DNA of 64,000 nucleotides from Cyclaneusma minus (lineage: Eukaryota > Ascomycota > Leotiomycetes > Marthamycetales > Marthamycetaceae): positions 372,001-436,000 of the forward strand of contig JAKZHN010000030.1 of assembly GCA_037179335.1 (NCBI GenBank), written 5' to 3'. Both the position numbers and the translations under genes were made by a program. Positions 13,301-24,068 of this stretch are shown here, in pieces. The first letter of the stretch is position 1. Every line of letters starts with the position of its first letter. The notes under the pieces were generated by a model. The model ran no database searches. It was not told the origin of the DNA and saw only the letters and a list, made by a program, of their open reading frames with translations.

Positions 13301-13407
13301 TGGCTGGTCATTTGCATGCTCCTGGACATGGTGCAGAGGGTGCGAGTTCTGTCAGGCTCCCTTCGCGGGGTTCGCGGACAGCGGAATCATCACGGGGCAC
13401 GGTCTGA
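10398..13407 (+). CDS. PhoD-like phosphatase domain protein
   Basis: Large cytosolic fungal protein of the PhoD-like metallophosphatase group; its substrate is not known to me. Eight exons (10398-11179, 11232-11288, 11347-11520, 11574-11710, 11767-12116, 12168-12246, 12310-12371, 12514-13407) sum to 2,535 nt, or 844 residues, in one frame. Key motifs: VNLWDDHDIIDGFGSY around residue 335 spans an exon junction and supplies metal-binding Asp/His residues; RITILGGDVHLAALG near the start of the last exon supplies a second GDxH metal site. The N-terminal half holds a beta-rich region with an Asn/Gly/Thr-rich linker (NGTNGINGTSG). The C-terminal 170 residues or so are low complexity, rich in Ala, Gly, Asp and His. 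No signal peptide or membrane segment is visible. Intron 7 is 142 bp and pyrimidine-rich. Confidence 0.9.
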
Positions 13408-13734
13408 GAAATAGGGGGCGAAATGGCTGGTGGTCTTTGCAGGTGGGGGGACGAGAAGTCTTGTAATACCTACCTAGGTAGTGCTCGAAAACGGGAAGTA
13501 TTGCAGCTTCTGCGCCAGGTGAAGTCAAGGCGGCATTCCCAACTACATGTAATTGGTAATCTGTATTTCTTCTCCCCCGAGTGTCTTCGAGGTTTGGGTC
13601 TGGGAAAAGCTAAGGCTGGCGGTGTTCTTGTATTCTGAAGAGATTGAGATGCGAGTCGAGAGACTTCGCTGTGTGTCCTTGAGTGATTCCAGAATCTCTT
13701 TGCGTCCCACTGGAATACGGCCGCGATTTTTAAG

Positions 13735-14106
13735 GGGTGGGCTAAATCCCGACTGGATTTCTGAAATCCAGGACAAGCTAGACCTAATCGGCATACTATC
13801 CCATTTTTTTGGCCTTGCTCAGTGAATAAAAACACTTCAGAGGTAGGTGATTGAGAATATTCCAAGTAATTGGGATTCTGGGAATATTCGAAATAATTGG
13901 GAATATTCGAAGTAACCACCAGGAAGGCTCAAAGTCACCGGGACCATTCTCGTGGACCCGTCAACCGGAACCCACATAAATATACAGAAAGCAACTTCAA
14001 AGATGCTTCTCTCCCGCTTATTTGAGGCGGTGGCCTGATTGGGCTTAGCAATAGCCTGTCAGGCTGTCCTGGATTTCAAAACCCCAGTCGGGATTTAGCT
14101 CATCCC
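13735..14106. mobile_element. MITE-like element with about 45-bp inverted ends (about 372 bp)
   Basis: The left end reads GGCTAAATCCCGACTGG followed by GAAATCCAGGACA. The right end carries the inverse complement of the same string with a few changes (GAGCTAAATCCCGACTGG, then GAAATCCAGGACA). The interior contains three units of the GGAATATTCC-type 19-20 bp repeat at 13850-13920. No coding capacity is seen. T-rich flanks at both ends make the target duplication unclear. Confidence 0.7.
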
Positions 14107-14532
14107 TTTTTGAAAGCTCGCGAAATGGTGGATGTTATTGTCGCTGATGTGGGACGGCGCAAGCAGGTCAGCAGAGGCACAAGAACATGCTACCTTGGCG
14201 AGCACTATCCTGCCGGACAGATGGTTAAACGCTTATTGGTATCTGGACACGGTGATTTGTGGAAAAGTCGAGCGACTAGCGAGACAAGCTACGATACCAT
14301 GGAAGTACGACTTGATTTAACGTTCAGGTCTAGTCACAGTGTCACTGTCACAAACATTCGAAAGACCCAATTTGTGTTGAAGGCGTTTTGTTATTCCTAG
14401 TCCAAATCTTTAGAGTTTAGTGCCAAATCCAAAACTCCTTATTCAACTCCATTTCCAAAATCCCCGAACGTGCCCATTTGGGTAACAATCCGGGAAAACC
14501 TTGCAGGCAAAACTCCGAGTCCACGTTCTCAC

Positions 14533-14814
14533 TCAATGACCAATGTGCTCCCGAGTGCCTTTGTATTCTTCGGTCTGTTCCAATCTTCTTCTTTCCGACA
14601 TGTCCATCATCTCGATCGAATTGCTGTTGGCCTTGTCGAGGGAGCACGAGCGTCTCACGCGGCGAGCGTGCTTGTCGTTGGTCGGGTAGCGACGAAGTCG
14701 AGAGGGCGCGGTGGCGCCAGAGCTGAAGTTGCCGCTGGTGCTGAAGGCTGCGTTGGAGACGTTCGAGGATTGCTTGTTGCCGGTGAGGCAAGCGAGGAAT
14801 TTGCTGAAACCCAT
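14533..14814 (-). CDS. Small basic protein of unknown function (93 aa)
   Basis: The frame starts MGFSKFLACLTGNKQ and is followed by a Ser/Asn/Thr stretch, an Arg-rich segment (SRLRRYPTNDKHARRVRRS) and a charged C-terminus (MSERRRLEQTEEYKG). The start context CAAAATGGG is good. A consistent transcript can be drawn: a TATA box (GTATATAAAG) at 15091-15100, then a leader holding a 54-bp intron (donor GTAAGT at 14906, acceptor TCCAG at 14853), then the ATG at 14814. Gly at position 2 could be acylated, but the Ser/Thr usually wanted at position 6 is absent. I do not recognise the family; the promoter plus spliced leader is the main support. Confidence 0.5.
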   Translation of the reverse strand: MGFSKFLACLTGNKQSSNVSNAAFSTSGNFSSGATAPSRLRRYPTNDKHARRVRRSCSLDKANSNSIEMMDMSERRRLEQTEEYKGTREHIGH

Positions 14815-15090
14815 TTTGGCGTTGGAGGCGTGGGTTATTTAGTGGTTGATGACTGGAGAGGGTTGTTCAGACTGGGAAGTGCTGGTGGGATACGGGAGTT
14901 ACTTACGGACTCGTCGAGGATGTTTTGCAGGCTCAGGGTTGTCTGAAGCCTTCGAAGCGGATGATGAGTGAGGACTGGCGAGGTCAAGTCTGAGAGTTGA
15001 TGGAAGTCGTTGTCGAGTGAAGCGACTTTCTGTGCTGAACTTGATGGGAAGAAGGGAGGGAAGAGATCTTGTCAGGAAGAGGACTTGAGT

Positions 15091-15100
15091 CTTTATATAC
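15091..15100 (-). promoter_or_regulatory. TATA box for the small basic protein gene
   Basis: GTATATAAAG on the minus strand, about 280 bp upstream of the start codon at 14814. The distance fits a leader with one short intron (14906-14853). Confidence 0.45.
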
Positions 15101-15169
15101 TGCCAGACATACAATTCGACACTAAGAAGAAAAGACCAGAATTCGGTATTGGGCAGCATTTGCTATTGA

Positions 15170-17419
15170 TTTTCCTAGCTATGTGATATTCCCACAGATC
15201 TAGGAGCCACGGTCCCACTGTGCCGAGTCGTTTCACCGTAAGTGGTCCAGTTCGCGTTCAAAACTTGGTACTGTGGCCTCGAGGAAGAAGTTATGAGCTA
15301 AGAAGAAAAAATGATGCATTTGGCAATGTCTGATAGGACGCCCACTACAGAGCAAAGGAGACGGCAGAAGTTGAACCATGGAAATCCCCAAATTCAGGGT
15401 GCCCAGAGAAGATCAATGAGAAGCTTGAGGAATCTAATCGATGGCTTGATATTTGAAAATGTATTGTGGGATTCCAAGCCCCTGAGATACTAGGCTTGAC
15501 ATACTGCGGGTATTTGTTGAGAAGTTGAGAGTTGAAACTCGAGGATGCTTCTGAGAATCAAGACAAAGATAGCGAAAGTAAAGCGGTACTTGAAGCGCAG
15601 TTCTTCCCATAGCCAAGATGTCCGTAGCAAAGACGGCGTCCAAATCCCGAGCTCATCGTCTCGCCTGAAACTCTGAAGCTGACTGATCGTCAACCACGGT
15701 TCGAAGCAGAATTTCTGGCTAAAAAATAATCGACACGCATCAACCAGAATTCATAATTGGGGGTCTTCGGACCACAGCATCGAGAGTAATTAATATCAAT
15801 AATCGGAACCGCTGACAGTAAGAAATGGCTCGTGCTATACCTGACATATGACTCTTTTAACAGATTTTTGGAAAAGTTTCCGACTTCGGACTTCCCCATC
15901 TCTCTGGCCCCAACCGCCCTTCTCGGTGGTTTCCAAAGTTGCTGAGCTAGGATTAGGAACAGGGATGCATAGACCATCAATTACCTCTTTCCGGTTCCGA
16001 ACACGACCCCGCAATCCGTTGACAGCACCGAATGCCTCAAGGAAGGCCCCTTGTACACACATAAAGTCAGTGTAAACATACGAGTAGGGACTACCCATCA
16101 GGCCATCCCCAGGTTCCATCCTAGAGCTTCAAGCACCCAAGCAGAAGCTCCTTGACAGCTCACCTCTTCCCAGAGGCCAGAATGCCCCAAAACCGGTCTG
16201 GTGGATATCCATATACAACAAATGACAAAGTTGAAAGTTTATTGGCCGAAGACCCTGCAGATCTCAAAGGGACGACCCCTGAAAATCCGTCCACTCTTGC
16301 GCCATCCCGCAGATGCAATGCGGATCAGTGCCGCTGCCAAGCCGCCAGTGCTGCAGGAACATCAACTGGCTTCAATTGAGTTTGTGTCTGTGGCTCTGTG
16401 CCATGCCAAAGTTTGCCCATCTTCCCACACTTGTGGAAAGCTAGGTATCGTGGCATGGTGGGCGGTGGACCCTTCGCTTTTGTTGTCCGCTTATGTAGTG
16501 CTGCTGGGGTTAGTGGAGAAACAGCAGCTCAAATCCAATACGATGCACGCTTTCAATCACAGCAATTATCACATACATGTAGCAGAGTAAAGAAGGAAGG
16601 TTCTGTAACAGGGGTGCTCGTATGTTTCTACCCACTCGAAGTCTAAAAGACAAGTGTGAATGTGACCCTTTTGCTATCCTCTGCGCATAGTGTACAAGTC
16701 CGATGATAGTAAAGCGCAACCCGATGATCCCGAGCAAACCCTCCACGGAGAAACGCACCAAACACACGAAACACAGGAAGAATGAGCCCTATGTGCCCTA
16801 TCCGACCAGCTTGACCCATTGCTGACCGTCGCAAAATGCAATGCGAACGCCATGCTAACAACAGGAGGAACAGCAGAGAAGGAGAGCCTGGCGATTCCCC
16901 CAAGCCGCAGAGGGTCGTATGCAAACTGTCGAGAGGTAACGGCCGTTCAGCCCAAATCCAGATAGTACAGTGAGAAACAGGACGATTGGGCCAAGCGGGT
17001 TCTAGGCAAGCCATTGAGAACATTTGAGCTGTAGTTCAATGGCCGATGACTTTGGCCCTGATTCGATCGCGCGCAAGAAAGAAAGAGGAAGTGTTTCCTA
17101 TAGATCCACCCGACAAGAGTAGCTGGTATTTGCCGAAACCACCGATGGTCTCGTCAATCCAGATCTTTGTAACAGTGTATGTGAGTCGGGAAATGGAACA
17201 CAAGAGGTTAAAAGTCCGCCGAGGTGGGCGGGCAGCGGTCATAGAGTGCCGCGCGGGTTCTTGAATACGGTCTCGCAGAAGTAGGAGTGTAATAGGGCGG
17301 TGGTGGCAGAAGAAGGTTGAACTGGCGTTTGTCGAGGACCCAGGTATGTTACCAGACTGCGTCTCAAGCTGAACGAACAACCCGCACAGCTCACATCCTT
17401 TGGGAAGTCTGGACAACAC
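15170..17419. other. Intergenic, no convincing gene
   Basis: About 2.2 kb. Several open frames of 60-130 codons occur on both strands (for example minus-strand frames around 15835-16119 and 16643-17419), but none has a recognisable motif, good start context or spliceable partner. The left part should contain the promoter region of the small basic protein gene; the right end is the 3' region of the membrane-anchored coiled-coil protein. Confidence 0.45.
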
Positions 17420-18796
17420 TCAGTCCCAGTCGATGGTCTCCTCCTCAGCGGCCTTGGGAACGCCCGGCTTAGCAACTCTCTCCCAGCCGTCTTCGCTCTG
17501 GGTCGAGTCTTCGGGCGAAGGAAGAAGACCACCGGTAGGCTTTGCATTCTCCTTCTGGCCTGCACTCTGGGAGTTCTTGGACGAAGTTGCACGACCACCG
17601 GCAGCCTTCACGTTCTTCTTCTTGTCCTCGCTCTGGGAGTCCTCGGGGGAAGTTCCACGACCACCAGCAGCCTTTCCGTTCTTCTTCTTCTTGCTGGTGA
17701 CTGTGTTCCATGCCTCATCATCCCGGAGGCGCTGCATCTGCTCCTCCTCGGTAGGCAAGTCCATCGCCTCCCAGTAGGTGCTGTTGGTGCCAGTGGTAGT
17801 AGGGAGAGTAGTGGTGGGAGTCTTGGCAGACGCAGCAGTGTCGAGGGTGTCGAGCAACTCGGCGTCGGCCTTCACGGCTGGCTGACTGTTCTCGGCCTGG
17901 GTTGGCTCCTTCCAGGCAGAAGTCTTGGGAGCCTGAGCAGCCATGAAGGTGCTGCCATCCTTGGCAGTTCTGCCTTCGGCCTCGCGAGCAAGACGACGCT
18001 GCTTCTCCATCAAGACACGGCGCTCTTTTTCCTGTTCTTCGCGAGCGATCTTGGCGGCCTCAGCCTTCTGGCGGTTCTGGCGTTGCTTCTTCGTCTCGGC
18101 GGCTTCTTCGACCTTCTTCTTCTGCTGGGGCCTGGCCTGGACAGGCTTGATTGGTGCGGTGACGCGGAGAACAGAAGGGCCGGGGGTTGCGGCTTCCAGC
18201 ATGTCGGAGACATCGCCGGTGACAGGAATGTCGGGCACAACAGTGGCAGCAAAGTCGGGCGAGGTCATGGCCTCATCATCAGCATCACCTCCAGCGTTGG
18301 ACGATGGTGCAGAGACATCGCTCGCAACAACGGCCTTGTTTGCCTTCTTGGTCTTGACAGGCGCACCCTCCTGAGCGTGGGATTGTTTGACCGACTTGGT
18401 TTGTGACCTGGACTCCTGCTTGGGCTTCAGATCAGTGCCAGCTTGTGCCTTCTTGAGAGCAGCTGCGAACTGGCGAGCGTCCAGATCGTCTGCAGAGTCA
18501 TTGTCGCCTGCCTGAGTATTCGGGGTAGTGTACGACTGCACAGCTTTCTTGGGTTTGTCGGAGGCGCTCTCAGCGCTGCTGGCGGTGGTCTTGTCAGCCT
18601 GGGCCCTCTTGGCCCTAGCCTTTTCAGTCTTGTCAGTCTTCTGCGACTCGGTGTGGCGGGTTTGTCGACGGCCGGCTCTGAGGTTGGCCCTGCGCGCAGA
18701 CCTCTGCGACAGCCACATGTAGCCGCCGGCGAAAAGGACCAGGCCTGCCCATCCGCCAACTGTGGTGAAGCTGAGTTGGCTGAAAGTGACGCCCAT
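17420..18796 (-). CDS. Single-pass membrane-anchored coiled-coil protein, unknown function
   Basis: Single-exon gene of 458 residues when started at 18796 (MGVTFSQLSFTTVGG). The frame is open 216 nt further upstream, but the extension looks like leader. A hydrophobic stretch at about residues 11-30 (VGGWAGLVLFAGGYMW) followed by Arg-rich sequence suggests an N-terminal anchor with the bulk in the cytosol. Next come a Lys/Glu/Ser-rich disordered region, a charged helical segment with coiled-coil character (about residues 230-290, Lys/Glu/Gln/Arg rich), a block ending WNTVTSKKKKNGK, and a C-terminus with three imperfect repeats of about 23 residues (AAGGR...SPEDSQSEDKK type) closing with DGWERV. 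The layout resembles fungal ER or outer-membrane tethered proteins; no catalytic domain is visible. Confidence 0.8.
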   Translation of the reverse strand: MGVTFSQLSFTTVGGWAGLVLFAGGYMWLSQRSARRANLRAGRRQTRHTESQKTDKTEKARAKRAQADKTTASSAESASDKPKKAVQSYTTPNTQAGDNDSADDLDARQFAAALKKAQAGTDLKPKQESRSQTKSVKQSHAQEGAPVKTKKANKAVVASDVSAPSSNAGGDADDEAMTSPDFAATVVPDIPVTGDVSDMLEAATPGPSVLRVTAPIKPVQARPQQKKKVEEAAETKKQRQNRQKAEAAKIAREEQEKERRVLMEKQRRLAREAEGRTAKDGSTFMAAQAPKTSAWKEPTQAENSQPAVKADAELLDTLDTAASAKTPTTTLPTTTGTNSTYWEAMDLPTEEEQMQRLRDDEAWNTVTSKKKKNGKAAGGRGTSPEDSQSEDKKKNVKAAGGRATSSKNSQSAGQKENAKPTGGLLPSPEDSTQSEDGWERVAKPGVPKAAEEETIDWD

Positions 18797-19806
18797 GATT
18801 GCGATGTGCGGGTTGAGGTCCGGAGTGTAGGGAGTGTGAGGTTGTCCGGACTGCGTCAGCGTGCGACAGTCAGGATGCACACCAATGGCGGTGCGCTGAT
18901 GGGGGCTTGCGGAGGACAACGATCGGCGTGAGGAAGTAGAGAGACAATGGATTGCTGGAGGAGTTGCGGAAGAATTGGCGTTGTGGGCGACGCAAATAAT
19001 GCTCGCTCGCAACGTGTCTGGACTCGGGGTTGGAGTGTGGCTACCTGTGTCGGTTAGGTGTCTGGCGGCCTCTACTCTCCCGCTTCTGCACTAACCACTT
19101 TGGGTGCTAGTGCCAGCTGGTATCGGCTGAATTGGAAGACCCTTCCGACACTGGCCCGCGAACCGTGCTTGACCTTGAGTGCGACCTTCCTGTCACCGTG
19201 TCAATGTTACTTAGTTTGAGTAACTGCATGTGTGTAAGAGTTCCTTCAACAAATGACAGTATTTCTAGTAAGTATATGTATATTAGTCTTCGCAATATGG
19301 GCTGTCATTCCACGGGTATACTCACGAGTCACTGCTACTTATAAGTTCCAAGCGACAAAATAGCAAACCAGACGGCACAGGATGACTGTCTACTCCAGCA
19401 TCCAGGTGAGCCGTGAGCGAGACTCGTGGTGACAATTCTTGTGCGCTCAGGCTACCTACGACTTGAGACTATTTTCGACGACTGGAAATATTCTTAATTG
19501 TGAGTAGTACAACATGAAGCGGCAGCAGCCAGGTCAGGAGGCTTGGCAAGTCCAAAGCGTGCCCCACCATAAGGTAGTAGTGACAGGATCGCGGGGAAGA
19601 GCGGTTCAAGCATTCAGCTGTAAGGTACACGACAACACATCCATCCAGTACTGCTGATATCGAGTACAAAGTCACAAATAATATCTCCATTCCTTGCGTG
19701 ACCCATACAGCGGCTTATTCTTATCCACGAATCGGGCCTCCGTGTCTCGTTCAAGTTTGGCAAGTTTGGAAATCTTCCAATTCTCAACTAACATTCCCCG
19801 GAAACC
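18797..19806. other. Divergent promoter region with a MITE remnant
   Basis: About 1.0 kb between the start codons of the membrane-anchored protein (-) and the nucleoside hydrolase (+). Apart from the repeat at 19421-19500 I see no gene. Confidence 0.45.
19421..19500. repeat. Half of a MITE-like element (CTCGTGGTGACAAT end)
   Basis: It starts GACTCGTGGTGACAATTCTT and continues GTGCGCTCAG, then has one degenerate GGAATATTCC-type unit (GAAATATTCTTAATTG). The same end occurs at 35841 and, inverted, at 35958-35990. Only one end is recognisable here. Confidence 0.55.
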
Positions 19807-21356
19807 ATGGCTCCCCTCAACCGAATTATCATCGATACCGATCCAGGTACGTACTCGGTTGCCCAGTATCAGGGGAAGATCCCTAACAAGCCTGCAGGCG
19901 TTGACGATGCTCTGGCTATCCTCCTAGCTTTGGCCGCAAAGCCGGAGGAGCTTGAGGTCCTGTTACTGTCTGTCACATACGGCAATGTCGAGGTCCAGAG
20001 CTGCTTGAAAAACGTCGCTGCTCTCTTCCACGTCCTCGAGAAAGAGCTAAAATGGCGCCAAGCGAATGGTCAGCCCGAGGGCTTTGAGACTATGAAGGCC
20101 TTCAAGCCGCTCGTGGCCGTTGGAGCAGCACATCCCTTGGACGAAGAACTGCTTATGGCCGATTACTTCCGTGAGTACACCGAGGAGAATATGGAGTCCG
20201 GACAAATGAGACGGGAGACTGACTCAGTGCTCTAGATGGTGTTGACGGGCTTGGTGGTGTTCATGAGAGCGTGAGTTCGAATGAAAACCTCTCAAGAAAA
20301 TGTGACTAATCGTTCTATAAGCACCCCCATTTGGCACCCGATGATGTCTGGAAGACGCTATTCCAGCCCCCTCAACCCGGCTCAAGCTCAGCAGAAACAG
20401 CTGCTGCGCGGGAACTAGCTTCTCCAGCCAAGTACTTCACCCCATCGCACGTCGCAGCACATAAGGAAATCCTCCGACTACTGCGAGAGAACCCGAAGGA
20501 CACAATCACCATTGTAGCCATTGGGCCCTTGACCAACCTCGCTCTTGCAGCAGCTGAAGACCCAGAAACCTTTTTGAAGGTAAAAGAGGTCGTTGTCATG
20601 GGCGGAGCTATCGACGTCGAAGGCAACATCACCCCTGTAGCCGAATTCAACACCTACGCCGATGCCATTGCCACGGCACGCGTTTTCGCACTCACCTCGC
20701 CAACTCCTTCCTCCACAATGCCCACACTGCCCCCCAAGCTGGCCCGACTCCCTGACTACCCTGCCAACCTATCGCGCCAACTTAACCTCACAATGTTCCC
20801 ACTCGACATCACGACCCCCCACGAAATGCGCCGCTCCGCCTGGGAAGCCAAGATCAAACCCCTAATCCAAGCCGGCAGCCCCTTGGCAGAATGGACACAC
20901 GTATTCTTGACCAAGACATTCGAGAAGATCGATAGCCTGCACCACGGCCAGACCGACCCAGGACTGTCTCTGCACGACCCCCTCTGTATATGGTACATGA
21001 TCACGCGCAACTCTCCCAGCTGGATATCGGCGCCCAAGTCTCCCGAAGACATCCGGGTTGAGACGTCAGGCCAGTGGACCCGTGGAATGCACGTCATTGA
21101 TCGCAGGAACAGGAAGAAAGGGGGTGCTGGTGCGAAGGCAAGCTTGGAACAGGTCAAGAGCCCGGGAGCCGTGAATATTGCGAATCCTATGGAGAAGGCT
21201 GGGATTGATAATACGGGAGAGGGAGATGAGGTGCCTGGTGATACAATGGGCTGGTTGAGTCTGCAGAAAGGGAATAGGATTAGACGGATTGTAGACTCGC
21301 CTGGAGAGCACGTGTTTGGGGATTATCTTCTGGGTCGCGTGTTTGGCAGTATTTGA
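19807..21356 (+). CDS. Inosine-uridine type nucleoside hydrolase
   Basis: Hydrolyses the N-glycosidic bond of ribonucleosides in purine/pyrimidine salvage; which nucleoside is used cannot be told. Exons 19807-19846, 19898-20170, 20236-20270 and 20322-21356 give 460 residues. Removing intron 1 creates the diagnostic Ca2+-binding motif DTDPGVDDA (residues 10-18). Later motifs are ITIVAIGPLTNLALA, VVVMGGAIDVEGNITPVAEFN and DITTPHEM, followed by the C-terminal SLHDPLCIWYM with an active-site-type HDP. The protein is longer than bacterial members (about 310 residues) because of insertions, including a Pro/Ser-rich one near SPTPSSTMPTLPP; fungal homologues often carry such insertions. Intron 1 is 51 bp with no stop codon, so retention would insert 17 residues inside the metal-binding motif. 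Confidence 0.92.
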
Positions 21357-21779
21357 AGCTCCGGCTTCATGCTCGGTAGACAGCGGACCTAGGATACTCC
21401 AAGTCATGCGTCAGGATAGTAATTGATAGAACAGAGCATTTCGACCATGGATACAAGTTGCCAAGTGATTTTCTTGAGGTAACTTGGGAGAAAAAAAATC
21501 ATGAATTCATGATTATCTAGCTGGTGCTGATATTTTCGGGGCTCGGAACCCCCCTTTTTGGGAGAAACATCCCTAACTGAACCAACCAAACGCCACTTAT
21601 GCACAATAATCCAACGACCATTCAGATTCAGCAAGGAATTTCGGTCGCCCCGATTCTTCTGCTGATCCATTCGTTCCCGCCGATATCTGAGCACGCCAGC
21701 ATCAAGGACCACCAGAACCCAATCCTCTCACCCAGCCTCACCAGCCCGGTGCATCATCCCGAGTCCGTGAGGCTCCGAT
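21357..21779. other. Convergent 3' region
   Basis: About 0.42 kb between the stop codons of the nucleoside hydrolase (+) and LSm8 (-). It should contain both 3' ends; no gene is visible. Confidence 0.5.
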
Positions 21780-22222
21780 TCACGAATGCTTCACGCCCCC
21801 GATGACCGCCCCCCTCACCAAGCTCCAATCAATCGTCGCGTCCATCTCCTCGTCCACAGTTCCCACGATCGCCACATTCTCGCCACGAATGATGTACAAT
21901 CCCAGCTCTTGCGCCGTCGAAGGCTCTGGATCCTCGGGTGGTCTGATGATGCGCTCGACAGTCTGGGAAAGTACCTGTTCCCCCAAAGAAATTAGAATTC
22001 GGCCCAACTTCCTCACGAGTTGGCTTGAACTTGTTGAACATACCAAGTTGGTCATCTGGTCACAGCTCAACAGCTTCCCAACCAGGGAGCGTCCATCGCT
22101 CGTCAGGACAAGCACTTTCTCTACGGCGCCGTCAGTTCTGCGAGATTCCGAGTTGTAAGCTTTGCTTTGGCGGCGCAATATCTGGGGATATACTTACGGT
22201 TCACAAGTGTATGCAGCGACAT
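21780..22222 (-). CDS. LSM8: U6 snRNA-associated Sm-like protein LSm8
   Basis: Subunit of the nuclear LSm2-8 ring that binds the 3' end of U6 snRNA in pre-mRNA splicing. Exons 22222-22198, 22120-22044 and 21974-21780 give 98 residues. The N-terminus is MSLHTLVN followed by QKVLVLTSDGRSLVGKLLS (Sm1 motif with the conserved Asp-Gly-Arg). Sm2 reads GLYIIRGENVAIVGTVDEE, which marks LSm8 rather than other LSm proteins, and the length is normal. The acceptor of intron 1 is my choice among nearby AGs: the one ending GCCGTAG keeps the frame and matches family length. Divergent from the aldolase gene. Confidence 0.93.
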
Positions 22223-22944
22223 GATGGTTGGAGTGAGGCGCGCGCCGGAGCGCGGCTCGGTGGGAGAGGATCGGAGACGCAGATGACCAGCGCAGAGGAG
22301 AGGCTGCGAGACAGTGGGTTCGATGCGGTGGGAAGCGTTGCGAGGAGCCGGTTTCTCGGTATCTTGGGAGTTGCGGGTTTGGGAGCTTCGATCTTCCCAG
22401 AGGGAGCTTCAAGCTGAGCGCGTGCGGCTCCAGGCGCGAAACTTTGACAATGGGAGCTTGGGCCGCTCGGGCTGCGGGATATTCCGGCCGCGCCTTGGCA
22501 TGGAGGGGCAGGAGGAGGGGCACATTTCAATGTTAGGAAGCGTCCGTTATGATTTCAATTGATATTTGCATGTTTAGGTAGCGATTACATGATGAGATGA
22601 ATCGAATTGATACTGCCGTTTGCAAAACAAACAATTGCACTGCAAAAGAAGAGACAAAAGCCGTTTCCTGTGAATAACAATGGGACTGCACATCAACAGC
22701 TCCATGGTGGGGTAGTACAAATGTAACTGGGATCTGATATGTGCTGCTTTATTTAGTACTTGGTGTATCTGAGGGGAAACGTCATCAGTTGTGGGCATTT
22801 TCTCATTCCTATCAGACGAGATGATTGTCACACTGTTTTCCTGTCATTACACCGCGCAAGAATCCCGCCAGTCCAGTCGTCCAGAGCTTCAAGTTCGAAT
22901 CGAACCCCTCACCAGCAAGCAATTGCAGAAGAGCTGCGAGCAAT
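22223..22944. other. Divergent promoter region LSM8 / aldolase
   Basis: About 0.72 kb between two start codons on opposite strands. GC-rich near LSM8 and AT-richer near 22550-22780. No coding exon recognised. Confidence 0.5.
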
Positions 22945-24057
22945 ATGGCAACCAAGATGCAGGATACAAATCGCCTGCATAGCGTCTTCAAAGGGGCAAA
23001 AGGCCCGAGTATGGGTTGCTGGCAGATGATTCCTGGGAGCAATGTCTCGCGAATGCTGGCAAGGACGGGCGTTGACTGGATCATGGTTGATTGTGAGCAC
23101 GGCAACATCGATGGTGAGTAAAGTGACACGTCTCTCAAGTCGATTTTGTTCCTTCGCGTCGTGCTTTTGAAAGAGTGCTTGCATCACATGGTGGCCATCA
23201 GTGCCATATATGGGGATTCCGACCAGAGCCTCGGTCAAGAACCTAGCAATCCAATGTTCTGACATATCACAGATGCCCAAATGCATGAAGCGGTCGCTGC
23301 AACAGCTGCATGTGGCGTCAGCCCCATCGTGCGGATTCCCGACAACCAGGGTTTCCTGGTGAAGCGTAGGTAGCACAAGTCGATCCCCCACCGAGACGAT
23401 CAAGTACTCAAGAGTTCCCAGGCGCTCTTGATGCCGGCGCTCACGGCGTCCTCGTCCCGCTTCTCTATTCAGTAGAAGACGCGAAGAAGCTTGTACAGGC
23501 AGCCAAGTTCCCTCCCCAGGGCCGCAGGGGCTTCGGCTCGCCCTATCCCATGGAGAAATTCCACCCATCCCTCACCCAAACCGAATATCTGCAGCAGTAA
23601 GTCGAGAAAGGCCCGGACCCTGTCATGTCTCAGGGTCCAAGAGCTGCTGGCGTTGGAAATCGACTGACTTTGTGGTAGAGCAAACGAATCCTTGCTGACG
23701 ATGGTTCAAATCGAGACCCAAGAAGCCTTGGACGTCGTGGAGGAGATATCTGCCGTTCCCGGTATCGACGTTTTGTTCATCGGCCCTTTTGATTTAGGGA
23801 ACAACATCGGCCACCCCATCATCAATGGCGTTATGCATGACAACTTGAAGGCGGCAATGGATAGAATCCACAAAGCTGCCAAGGGCTCGGGCAAAAGGAC
23901 CGGCATCTTTTGCACATCGGGGGATCAGGCTAAACAGTTTGCCGATATGGGCTTCGATATGATCAGCGTTGCTACCGATGCTCTCATTCTGCCAGCAGCA
24001 GTAGCCGGGGCGGTGAAAACTGCCCAAGGCCAGAATCCAGCTTCCCATGTCAACTAA
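22945..24057 (+). CDS. HpcH/HpaI (2-oxo acid) aldolase family protein
   Basis: Class II, metal-dependent aldolase of the HpcH/HpaI-citrate lyase fold, cleaving or forming 4-hydroxy-2-oxo acids; the fungal substrate is not determined. Exons 22945-23113, 23273-23365, 23422-23596 and 23679-24057 give 271 residues, the usual family size. Family residues can be placed: WIMVDCEHGN (His52), IVRIPDN (Arg77), MVQIETQEAL (Glu158, metal) and LFIGPFDLG (Asp184, metal). Intron 1 is 159 bp, larger than most introns here. No targeting signal is seen, so cytosolic is likely. The stop codon lies 11 bp from the stop of the convergent glutaredoxin-like gene, so 3' UTRs must overlap. Confidence 0.92.
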
Positions 24058-24068
24058 GAAGGTCGAGT

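Noticed and set aside
17028..17072. tRNA-like A-box (TAGTTCAATGG)
   Set aside because: The only B-box-like string is too close and no cloverleaf can be drawn.
18797..19012. Upstream extension of the coiled-coil protein (72 extra codons)
   Set aside because: In frame, but Ser/His/Pro-rich and without a good start; the ATG at 18796 sits right before the membrane anchor, so the extension is probably leader. A presequence cannot be wholly excluded.
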